Source: Catenulispora acidiphila DSM 44928
Lineage (GTDB): Bacteria > Actinomycetota > Actinomycetes > Streptomycetales > Catenulisporaceae
DNA length: 64,000 nt
Direction of reading: 5' to 3'
NCBI RefSeq assembly: GCF_000024025.1
Contig: NC_013131.1
Span: 5,456,001-5,520,000, forward strand
This document shows, piece by piece, positions 8,004 through 15,753 of the stretch (within the stretch, counting starts at the first letter, position 1; each line of letters begins with the position of its first letter). Made by a program: the position numbers and the translations under genes. A model generated the notes under the pieces. It worked only from the letters and a program-made list of their open reading frames with translations. It ran no database searches and was not told where the DNA came from.

Positions 8004-10001
8004 TCATCCCGCCTTGGGAATCAACCCCATGATTCGGGACCGCACTCGGCGTGTCAGACGGTCCACCTCCGCCACGCGCAGCGCCTTGGCCGCCAAAACG
8101 TAGACAACGACCAGAGCCGTGCCCCCGGCCGCGGCGGCGAGCAGCGAGGCGGCGCGCGCCGACCCGGCGAGCGCCCCGACGTCCTGCGCGGCGGCGTAGC
8201 CGACCAGCCCGGCGACGGTCGCGGCCAGCAGCAGCCGGCGGTAGACCCGTGACACGCCCTTGCCGGGTGCGGCCGCGCTGGGCCCGGCGAGGCGCCGCCG
8301 CAGCCGGCGCACGGACCAGGCCAGCCCGATCGCCGAGGACAGCCCGGAGCCGGCGGCCATCACCACGACCGGCCAGCGCGTGCCGCCGAGGAATGCGGTC
8401 GCCGCGATCGCGATCGCGGCGTTCACCGCGCCGGTGATCAGCCCGACGGTGAACGGCGTCCGCGTGTCGCCGAAGGCGTAGAAGCCGCGCAGAATCACGT
8501 ACTGCGCCGAGAACGGGATCAGCCCGAGGCCGGAGGCGGCGAGCATGAAGCCGATCCCGTGCGCCTGCGACAGGCTGGTCTGCCCGTAGCCGAACAAGAC
8601 GGCGGCGAACTGCGGACCGAGGGCGAGGAACGCGAACGCGCACGGCACGATCGCCGCCCCCGAGACCCGCAGCCCGAGCGACAGGTCGCGGCGCACGGCA
8701 GCCGGGTCGTCGTCGGCCGCCGCGCGGCTCATCCGCGGCAGCAGCATCGTCAGCAGCGACACGGTGATGACCGACTGCGGCAGGATCCAGATCTGCTGCG
8801 CCTTGGAGTAGGCGGCATAGCCGACGGCTTGATGCGGATGTGCCTGGTCCACACCGGTGGCCAGGGACATCACCAGGAGGTTCACCGCCTGGCCGACGAG
8901 CATGTAGGCCAGCGTCCACTTCGCCGGCGCGGCAGCCTGGCCGAGCCCCGCACCGCGCCAGTCGAAGCGGGGACGGTAGCGGACGCCCGAACCGGCCAGG
9001 AACCACAGCACGACAGCCGCCTGCACGACGACGCCGGCGGTCGTCCCCATGCCGATGAACATGCTCTGCCCGGCACTGAGCACGGCCTGGCCGTCAGCGC
9101 CCTGCGCCGCTCCCCCGCCGACCGCGACGAACCCGCCGAACACCGCGACCACCACGATGTTGTTCAGCACCGGCGCCCACGCCGCCGGGCCGAACCGCCC
9201 GCGTGCGCCGAGCACCTGCCCGACGACCGCGAAGACTCCGTAGAAGAAGATCTGCGGCATGCAGTAGCGCGCGAAGGACACCGCGAGCGCCCGATGCGCG
9301 GCGTCCAGCTTGCCGGCCGACGCCGCGACGATCCACGGCGCCGCCATCGTCGCCACCGCCGTGATCGCGAGCAGCGCGCAGAACACCAGCGTCAGGAAGC
9401 GGTTGACGTACGCCGCGCCGCCGTCGGCGTCCCGCCGCATGGCCGCGACCAGCTGCGGCATGAAGACCGCGTTCAGCGCGCCGCCGATGATCAGGAAGTA
9501 GATCATGTTCGGCAGGGTGTTGCCGACGGTGAAGGTGGTCGCCAGCACCGAGGATCCGAGCGCCGCCGCCTGCAGAAGCTGGGCGACCATGCCGCCGAGC
9601 CGCGAGACGACGGTCGCGGCGGCCATGCCCGCCGAGGAGCGCGCGCCGGCGGAGGTCTTCTTCGCGGGCGGGACAGCCGGGGCGGCGGTGGCGGAGGCGG
9701 CGGTCGCGGTGGCGGGGGCGGGGGCGGGGGCGGCGGCGGTCGCGGTCGCGGTCGCGGTCGCGGAAGTCTCCGGAGTCGCGGCGGTCGGCCACCACAGGTC
9801 TTCCACCGCCGGACCCTGCACCGGTCCGCGTCGCAGCGGCATCAGCTGGGCGAGCAGGTCCGGGTGCGGATCGGTGATGGCCCGCAGCATCCCGGTGTCC
9901 CAGTCGCCCGCGACCGCCGGGATCTCGAAGCGGCCCGCCTCGACGGACGCGGCGTGCGCGTAGCGGCGCGGGTCTGTCTCGGATTCGCTCACTGCCCCCA
10001 C
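8004..10001 (-). CDS. murJ: MurJ-type lipid II flippase with extended N-terminus
   Basis: The 665-residue protein has the MurJ/MviN core from about residue 125: many hydrophobic helices, family-like stretches such as TFTVGNTLPNMIYFLIIGGALNAVFMP and GFYAFGDTRTPF, and a basic C-terminus. It should flip lipid-linked peptidoglycan precursor across the membrane. Before the core lies a hydrophilic extension of about 125 residues, with an Ala/Thr/Pro low-complexity segment at 78-112. The gene follows the receptor kinase gene by only nine bases, so both are co-expressed and MurJ may be a kinase target. The GTG at 10001 is chosen; a second GTG at 9992 is possible. Confidence 0.9.
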   Translation of the reverse strand: MGAVSESETDPRRYAHAASVEAGRFEIPAVAGDWDTGMLRAITDPHPDLLAQLMPLRRGPVQGPAVEDLWWPTAATPETSATATATATAAAPAPAPATATAASATAAPAVPPAKKTSAGARSSAGMAAATVVSRLGGMVAQLLQAAALGSSVLATTFTVGNTLPNMIYFLIIGGALNAVFMPQLVAAMRRDADGGAAYVNRFLTLVFCALLAITAVATMAAPWIVAASAGKLDAAHRALAVSFARYCMPQIFFYGVFAVVGQVLGARGRFGPAAWAPVLNNIVVVAVFGGFVAVGGGAAQGADGQAVLSAGQSMFIGMGTTAGVVVQAAVVLWFLAGSGVRYRPRFDWRGAGLGQAAAPAKWTLAYMLVGQAVNLLVMSLATGVDQAHPHQAVGYAAYSKAQQIWILPQSVITVSLLTMLLPRMSRAAADDDPAAVRRDLSLGLRVSGAAIVPCAFAFLALGPQFAAVLFGYGQTSLSQAHGIGFMLAASGLGLIPFSAQYVILRGFYAFGDTRTPFTVGLITGAVNAAIAIAATAFLGGTRWPVVVMAAGSGLSSAIGLAWSVRRLRRRLAGPSAAAPGKGVSRVYRRLLLAATVAGLVGYAAAQDVGALAGSARAASLLAAAAGGTALVVVYVLAAKALRVAEVDRLTRRVRSRIMGLIPKAG
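9678..9763. repeat. G-rich simple repeats within murJ
   Basis: On the plus strand this stretch is built of GGCGG, GGGGGC and GCGGTC units, including three GGGGGC copies and four GCGGTC copies in a row. It encodes the Ala/Thr/Pro low-complexity part of the MurJ N-terminal extension. Such a tract is prone to slippage, and its length may vary between strains. Confidence 0.75.
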
Positions 10002-10010
10002 TTGCTCCTG

Positions 10011-11762
10011 CTACTCCTGCGGATACCGCTCCAGGATCTTGCCCTTCAAGTCCGCGGAGAGATAACCGCTGCGGTAGTCGTCGCCGACATAGACCCGCAA
10101 CCCCAGTGTGTGATCGATGATGTCAGAGTCCACGACCACGTAGTGGTAGTTGGGGTTCTTCACGTTCAGCGAGCTGTTGGCGTCCTTCAGCAGCCCCGGC
10201 AGCGCGTCCCAGTTCACCGTGTACGGGTCCAGCGCCGGCTCGCCCTCGTCCAGGGTGCTGCCGGTCATCGAGAAGGCGGCCTTGCCGTTGCTGTAGTCGT
10301 AAGTGTCGTAGACCTTCGGGTCGTCCTTCTTCACCACGTCGAAGCTGGCGTGGTCGTCGTAGACGGTCATCGACACCACGCGGTTGCTTCCGCTGACCGC
10401 GAAGATCTGCTTGATGACGGCGCGGACGCCGGCCGGGGTGAGCAGGTGCTGCGTCGCGGTCGAGGAGCCGCCGCCGGCCGAGGCGGCGGTGGCGGTCGTC
10501 GAGGACTGCGACGGCGGCGAGGAACCGGCGACCGCGACCGGGTCGGAGAAGGAGGGCATGGAGAACGCCGGGGAGCTGTTCGCCGGGTCGGCGCCGCCTG
10601 TCCGGTTGCCGTGGCTCTGCGCGCGCGTCGTGGCCCAGACCGAGATGCCCATCACGGCCAGCACGGCCACCGTGGACATGGTCGTGAGCCGGAACGCCTT
10701 CGACCGGTAGCGCTCGGTGGCTTCGGGGCTCATGCCCGCCGGGTAGGAGGTGGACGTGTTGCCGTAGGGGTTGACCGGCGGATGGCCCGCATAGCCGGCC
10801 ATCTGGTCCGTGACCGGCATCTGCCCGGTGCCGCCATACTGGATGGTCTGCTGCCAGTTGGTGTAGCCAGTGCCACCGGCGAAGTTGCCCGGTACCTGCG
10901 CTTGAAGCCCGGTCACGCTCCGCCCGGCCTCGACCTGCGCCAGCATCGCGTCCAGTTGCTCGGCGGTCGGCCGCCGCGCCGGGTCCGGCACCAGCACCGC
11001 GCTCAGCACCGGTCCCAGCGCGCCGCTGCGCACCGGCGGCGGCACATAGCCGCCGGAGACCGCTGCGATGGTCGCGATGGTGGAGTCGCGGCTGAGCGGA
11101 TTGCGCCCTTCCAGGCCGACGTAGAGCATCAGGCACAGCGACCACAGGTCCGAGCTCGGATCGCCCTCGATGCCGTGCACGCGCTCGGGCGCCATGTACT
11201 CCGGCGAGCCGATCAGCATCCCGGTCGCGGTGAGCCCGGGCGAGGCCTCCAGCGCGGCGATGCCGAAGTCGGTGAGCACCGGCGTGCCGTCCTCGCGCAG
11301 CAGCACGTTGGCCGGCTTCACGTCGCGGTGCTGGATCCCGGCTGCGTGCGCGGCCCGCAGCGCGCCCAGCACGCCGCGTCCGATGCGCACCGCCTCCGGG
11401 ACGGTCAGGTCACGCTCGTCCAGCAGGCTGTCCAGCGACCCGCCGCTCACCAGCTCCATCACCAGCCAGGGGTGCGCCAGGTCCGGGGAATCGACGATGT
11501 GGTAGATCGTCACGACGTTCGGATGCTGCAATCGCGCCAGCGCCTGCGCCTCCCGCAACACCCGCTCGCGCACGATCCGCTGCCCGGCCGGATCGCTGCC
11601 GTGCACCGACGGATCCGGCGAGCGCACCTCCTTCAACGCGACCTCGCGCTGCAGCATCAGGTCGCGGGCCCGCCACACCAGCCCCATGCCGCCGCCGCCC
11701 AGCCGCTGCGACAGCTCGAAACGCCCGTCGATCACGTATCGGCCCTGGTCCCCTCCGGTCAT
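10011..11762 (-). CDS. Membrane Ser/Thr protein kinase
   Basis: A 583-residue receptor-type kinase. The cytoplasmic kinase domain (about residues 10-275) has the Gly-rich loop LGGGGMG, Lys44 in VALKEV, the catalytic HRDVKPAN (Asp146), DFG at 164-166 and APE at 190-192, so it looks active. A juxtamembrane stretch rich in Gly, Tyr and Thr leads to one membrane segment at about 358-378 and an extracellular domain of some 200 residues. That domain is not PASTA and I do not recognise it. It is directly followed by murJ, which points to control of peptidoglycan precursor export. Confidence 0.92.
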   Translation of the reverse strand: MTGGDQGRYVIDGRFELSQRLGGGGMGLVWRARDLMLQREVALKEVRSPDPSVHGSDPAGQRIVRERVLREAQALARLQHPNVVTIYHIVDSPDLAHPWLVMELVSGGSLDSLLDERDLTVPEAVRIGRGVLGALRAAHAAGIQHRDVKPANVLLREDGTPVLTDFGIAALEASPGLTATGMLIGSPEYMAPERVHGIEGDPSSDLWSLCLMLYVGLEGRNPLSRDSTIATIAAVSGGYVPPPVRSGALGPVLSAVLVPDPARRPTAEQLDAMLAQVEAGRSVTGLQAQVPGNFAGGTGYTNWQQTIQYGGTGQMPVTDQMAGYAGHPPVNPYGNTSTSYPAGMSPEATERYRSKAFRLTTMSTVAVLAVMGISVWATTRAQSHGNRTGGADPANSSPAFSMPSFSDPVAVAGSSPPSQSSTTATAASAGGGSSTATQHLLTPAGVRAVIKQIFAVSGSNRVVSMTVYDDHASFDVVKKDDPKVYDTYDYSNGKAAFSMTGSTLDEGEPALDPYTVNWDALPGLLKDANSSLNVKNPNYHYVVVDSDIIDHTLGLRVYVGDDYRSGYLSADLKGKILERYPQE

Positions 11763-11962
11763 GCGGGAAGTCTAGGGTTCAGGACGGACAGCGCTTGCGG
11801 GCCGAAACATCGTCACCAAACCGGAATGTACCGCCTCGAGTCCTGCGATATGGCACGGAAGCGGGCACGCAACAGCCGGCCTCCCGCCGGGACGCAAGGT
11901 GTTGATGGTTTGACGCGTCCGCGGCCGGAGGCCGGCTGCCGTGATCCGGGAGGCCGCGCCGC

Positions 11963-12622
11963 CTAGACGACCTCGATCCCGTCGATCTCGTCCTCCGCGC
12001 CGTCCTCGGCGAAGGTGTCGAAGTACTCGTCGTCCTCCTCGTCGCCGATCACGTCGAAGCGGCAGACGATCCGCTCGGGGTCGGTGTCGGAGAACGGGTC
12101 CTCGAACCACTGCTCGTCGGCGACCGCCTCGGGGTCGGAGGCCAGGACCCAGGTGGTGCCGTCGCCGGGGAGCAGGCCGAGTTCGTCCGAGCGGTTGTGG
12201 ATCTCGTCGGGGTCGAACACGTCGAACAGCGCGGCCAGCGAGCCGGAGACGGTGCTGATGTCCAGTTCCGGGTCGACCGCCCCGGCGGCCAGGCCGCGCG
12301 CCGCGCCGAGCAGCCGGCCCGGGTGCTCGATCTGGTAGTCCCGGCGGATCAGCACGCTGATGGCCTCGGGGTTGTCCGGGTCCGCCGCCGACTCGGGGTA
12401 CTGGCTCGGGATCTCGAACGGGGTGACCTCGTTGTACGTGTCGTACAGGGCGTCGTCGTAGGACTCGGCGGCGGCGGCCATGGCCAGGAAGGCCGTGCGC
12501 ACGGCCGGGTCGCTCTCGTCCGACCGGCCTTCCACCGCGGCCAGATGGGCGTCGATCGCGGCTTTGAGGGCGTCGGCGGCCGAGCGGACGTCGGCGGCGG
12601 TGGGGGCGGTCGGTTCAGACAT
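11963..12622 (-). CDS. Conserved acidic protein of unknown function
   Basis: A 219-residue soluble protein with a helical N-terminal half (AAIDAHLAAVEGR...) and a strongly acidic C-terminus rich in Asp and Glu. The central EVTPFEIPSQYP and ISVLIRRDYQIE stretches look like conserved motifs of an actinobacterial family that I cannot name. The start MSEPTAPTAADV at 12622 is chosen because upstream codons lack coding character. It precedes the kinase-murJ pair on the same strand with a gap of about 200 bases, and may or may not share a transcript. Function unknown. Confidence 0.8.
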   Translation of the reverse strand: MSEPTAPTAADVRSAADALKAAIDAHLAAVEGRSDESDPAVRTAFLAMAAAAESYDDALYDTYNEVTPFEIPSQYPESAADPDNPEAISVLIRRDYQIEHPGRLLGAARGLAAGAVDPELDISTVSGSLAALFDVFDPDEIHNRSDELGLLPGDGTTWVLASDPEAVADEQWFEDPFSDTDPERIVCRFDVIGDEEDDEYFDTFAEDGAEDEIDGIEVV

Positions 12623-12831
12623 GAGGTAGACGGTATCCGGTCTTGGCCGTGTCGGCTCGCAATACCGGCGCGCGCATTCGCAAGAAGGCATGGACTTGTC
12701 AGCCCCATGGACGACGCGCGGCCGAACCGCGTCCGGGGCATGGACGGCACGGCGGCGGCTCGGTAGCGTCGCTGCAGGCGAGGCGGTCAACCCGGCCGCC
12801 GGGAGGAACGGCAGAACGCCAGGGGGCGCAT

Positions 12832-13683
12832 ATGCGCGCGTATCACGTGACCATCGGCGCGTACGAGTTCACCGCGACCGAGGAGGGCCCGCAGGCCGGC
12901 CCGCCCGTGGTGCTGCTGCACGGTTTCCCGCAGACCTCGGCGAGCTGGCAGGCCGCCAGCCGGCTGCTGGCCGCCGACGGTCTGCGCACCATCGCCTTGG
13001 ACCAGCGCGGCTACTCCCCCGGCGCGCGCCCCCTGGAGGTCTCCGAGTACCACGTGAACCGGCTGGTCCAGGACGTCGTCGGCCTGCTGGACGCCCTGCA
13101 CCTGCCCAGCGCGCACCTGGTCGGGCACGACTGGGGCGCGATCGTCGCCTGGCACGCCGCGGTGGCGCACCCGGACCGTTTCAGGACCTTGACGGCGGTG
13201 TCGGTGCCGCACCTGAAGGGCTTCTACGAGGTCCTGGCCGACCCCGGCCCGGAGGGCGAGGACCAGCGGCGGCGCTCGGAGTACGTGCAGCTGTTCCGCA
13301 TGGACGACAAGCCCGAGGACGTCCTACTCGCCAACAGCGCCCGCGCGCTGCACGACCTGTTCTCCCCGCTGCCGGAATCGGCGATCCTGCCGCACTACGG
13401 CGCCCTCGGCCAGCGCCCGGCGCTCACCGCCGCGCTGAACTGGTACCGCGCGATCGACGTGAAGCAGTCGGCGGCGCTGGCGAACGTGCGGATCCCGACG
13501 ACGTTCGTGTGGTCCACCGAGGATGTCGCGATCGGGCGTGCCGTGGCGGAAAACTGCGCACAGTGCGTCGAGGGCCCGTACCGGTTCGTCGAGCTGAACG
13601 GCGTCAGCCACTGGATTCCGGACCAGGCGCCGGTGGAGTTGGCGCGCGCCGTGGTCGATCGCGTGCGCTCTGTGGACAACTGA
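12832..13683 (+). CDS. Alpha/beta hydrolase, epoxide-hydrolase-like
   Basis: A 283-residue alpha/beta-fold enzyme. The oxyanion motif HGFPQTSASW and the nucleophile elbow GHDWGA are typical of soluble epoxide hydrolases and haloalkane dehalogenases, which use an Asp nucleophile to form an ester intermediate. An acid residue in STEDVAIG and the His of GVSHWIP complete the triad. No signal peptide is present, so it is cytoplasmic. AGGGGGCG precedes the ATG. Substrate is unknown; an epoxide or lactone is plausible. Confidence 0.88.
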   Translation: MRAYHVTIGAYEFTATEEGPQAGPPVVLLHGFPQTSASWQAASRLLAADGLRTIALDQRGYSPGARPLEVSEYHVNRLVQDVVGLLDALHLPSAHLVGHDWGAIVAWHAAVAHPDRFRTLTAVSVPHLKGFYEVLADPGPEGEDQRRRSEYVQLFRMDDKPEDVLLANSARALHDLFSPLPESAILPHYGALGQRPALTAALNWYRAIDVKQSAALANVRIPTTFVWSTEDVAIGRAVAENCAQCVEGPYRFVELNGVSHWIPDQAPVELARAVVDRVRSVDN

Positions 13684-13784
13684 GCGGATTCGCGGAGCAA
13701 ACACTCCCCTGCGCGTGAATCCGATCACAATCCCTGTGCGTTGATTCGAGAATCGGTGGTGCTGGTTGGAAAACTGATGACTGT

Positions 13785-14834
13785 ATGACTACGCCGACGC
13801 ATGAGCCCCGAGACCCCGACCGCGCCGTTCCCGAACCGGAGACCCGGCACAGACTCGACCTGTCCGTCACCAAGATCGCCGCCGGTGCGAGCGCGGCCGC
13901 GATCTCCGCCGCCGTCGGCTCGAAGCTGGGCGTGGGCGGCACGATCGCCGGCGCGGCGGTCGCCAGTGTGGTCGCGACGTCGGCCAGCGCGGTCATCGGA
14001 CACTCGCTGGAGCGCGGGAAGACCGCGGCGCGCAAGGCGATGCCGGTACTGGATCCGGAGCAGTTGGAGACGGCGATCCTGTCGCGGGCGCGGACCGTGC
14101 GCTCGGCGCATCGGACGGCGGCGGTCGAGATCGTCGACGAGCCTGCGGCACTCACCCACTTCGACGAGGCGCAGACCCAGCTTTCCCTGACCGACCGGGC
14201 TCTGGCCGACAGCGCCGTGGACGAGACAGCCGTGCTCGACGGCGATACCGATATCCACGCCCCGATGGGCCCGCACGCGCAAACCATGCTGCTGGCGAAC
14301 ATCGCCGCCGACACGCCGCGCACCTGGAAAGACCGCATCCCCGGCCGCAAGCCGCTCCTGGCCGCGGCCATAGCGAGCTTCATGCTCGGCACCGGCGCCG
14401 TCACCGCGCTGGAGGTCGCCCGCAAGGGCGAGTTCCCCGGCTATCACAGCAACGTCTTCAGCAACGACCCCGGCCAGAGCGGCGGCTCGCACGACCAGCC
14501 CGCCCCGGAGAACCCCGGCGGCAACGGCTCGCACGAGGGCTCCACACCGTCGCAGAAGCCGGACTCGCCGTCCCCGACGCCGTCCGGCTCCAGCGACTCG
14601 CCGAGCACCACGCCCTCCACGCCGCCGTCCTCCGGCTCCACCCCGGTCACGCCGAGCACGCCCTCGACGAGCCCTTCGACCGGTCCCACCGGAGCTTCCA
14701 CGACCCCGACGACCTCGCCGAACAGCAGCACGAGTCCGTCCTCCGTGCCGAGTACGCCCGGCGCCCCGACGCAGAGTTCCACCGCCGGCGCACCGGGCAA
14801 GGCCACCCCGACCGGCGGCGCCCCGACGGGCTGA
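13785..14834 (+). CDS. Membrane-anchored Ser/Thr/Pro-rich protein of unknown function
   Basis: The 349-residue protein has a Gly/Ala-rich amphipathic or hydrophobic segment at about 30-75, a soluble middle part, one clear membrane helix at about 190-210 and a long low-complexity tail of Ser, Thr, Pro and Gly from about residue 225. The tail is probably extracellular, may cross the peptidoglycan and could be O-glycosylated. No catalytic motif is visible. It stands between the hydrolase gene and the DUF695 gene on the same strand. Confidence 0.75.
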   Translation: MTTPTHEPRDPDRAVPEPETRHRLDLSVTKIAAGASAAAISAAVGSKLGVGGTIAGAAVASVVATSASAVIGHSLERGKTAARKAMPVLDPEQLETAILSRARTVRSAHRTAAVEIVDEPAALTHFDEAQTQLSLTDRALADSAVDETAVLDGDTDIHAPMGPHAQTMLLANIAADTPRTWKDRIPGRKPLLAAAIASFMLGTGAVTALEVARKGEFPGYHSNVFSNDPGQSGGSHDQPAPENPGGNGSHEGSTPSQKPDSPSPTPSGSSDSPSTTPSTPPSSGSTPVTPSTPSTSPSTGPTGASTTPTTSPNSSTSPSSVPSTPGAPTQSSTAGAPGKATPTGGAPTG

Positions 14835-14928
14835 CCGACCAGATCCGGCGAGAACGCCCTCCGCGGCCGCCGATCATGCAAAAATCAGTCGCCGCCGGGG
14901 ACACGCCGGCCACCTGAAGGGGATACTC

Positions 14929-15663
14929 GTGAGTCTGGGCTGGGATGTCTACTCGTGCCGGGTCGACGGCAAGCCGGCGGTGATCACCCTGGACCTGGAC
15001 CTGCAGGATGTCGCCGACAGCGGCACGCACCCCCAGCGCCTGCACGTGCGCCACGCCCTGCGCTCGCCCCGGGAGAACGGCCTGCCCGACGGCACCGAGA
15101 ACGACCAGATGTACGCCCTGCAGGACGCGCTGGTGGAAAGCCTCGGCGCCGAGGTGCGCGCGATCTACCTGGCCTGCCTGACCAACGACGGCCACCGCGA
15201 GCACTTCTTCCACCTGCCGCCGCGCGCCGACGGCCGCGCCGTCGTGGCGAAGGTGGAAAGCGCCCTGGGCGACTACGAACTGGCGACCTTCACCGAGGAC
15301 GACCCGGAGTGGCGGTACTACCACGAGTTCTTGTGGCCGGACACGCGCAGCATGCAGTACCTGATGGACCGCCGCGTCGTGCAGTCGCTGGCCGAGAACG
15401 GCGACAAGCACAGCGTCCCGCGTCCCGTGGACCACGTTGTGGGCCTCCCGGATGAGGCTCGCGCGCGGACGATGCTCGTCGATGCGCAGGCCGCGGGCTT
15501 CACCGGCAGGGTCGAGAAGCGCAACGGGCAGTGGATGGTGCATCTGGAGCGCACCGACGCCGTCGAGCTGGACTACATCCACGGGGTCGTGTGGGAGCTG
15601 CACGAGATGGCCGAGCGGCTCGGCGGCTACTACGACGGCTGGGGCTGCGTCATCAGCAGCTGA
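14929..15663 (+). CDS. DUF695 and RraB-like domain protein
   Basis: A 244-residue cytoplasmic protein. Its first half (LGWDVYSCRVDGKPAVITLDL, later EWRYYHEFLWPD) resembles DUF695. The second half, from about residue 150 (LPDEARARTMLVDAQAAGFTG... to GGYYDGWGC), resembles RraB, a protein that binds and inhibits RNase E in enterobacteria. Whether it modulates RNase E/G here is an inference. The GTG at 14929 is supported by AAGGGG upstream. Confidence 0.8.
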   Translation: MSLGWDVYSCRVDGKPAVITLDLDLQDVADSGTHPQRLHVRHALRSPRENGLPDGTENDQMYALQDALVESLGAEVRAIYLACLTNDGHREHFFHLPPRADGRAVVAKVESALGDYELATFTEDDPEWRYYHEFLWPDTRSMQYLMDRRVVQSLAENGDKHSVPRPVDHVVGLPDEARARTMLVDAQAAGFTGRVEKRNGQWMVHLERTDAVELDYIHGVVWELHEMAERLGGYYDGWGCVISS

Positions 15664-15700
15664 AGTTGGAGCTGCGGTATGCGGTGTTGCGGAGTGCGGT

Positions 15701-15752
15701 GCTGCGGTGTACGGCGCTGCGGTGTACGGCGCTGCGGTGTACGGCGCTGCGG
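15701..15752. repeat. 15-base tandem repeat
   Basis: The 15-base unit GCTGCGGTGTACGGC occurs three times without interruption (15701-15715, 15716-15730, 15731-15745), followed by a seven-base partial copy. Looser versions of the unit precede it from about 15672. It fills the gap between two convergent genes. Confidence 0.9.
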
Positions 15753-15753
15753 C

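Noticed and set aside
9678-9763. Possible G-quadruplex in the plus strand of murJ
   Set aside because: Only three runs of five G are close together; the fourth is shorter. It is explained by the Ala/Thr/Pro coding repeat.
8559-11966. Very long plus-strand frame opposite murJ and the kinase gene
   Set aside because: Both minus-strand proteins have full catalytic or family motifs. The opposite frame is Arg/Gly/His-rich and lacks start and ribosome binding signals.
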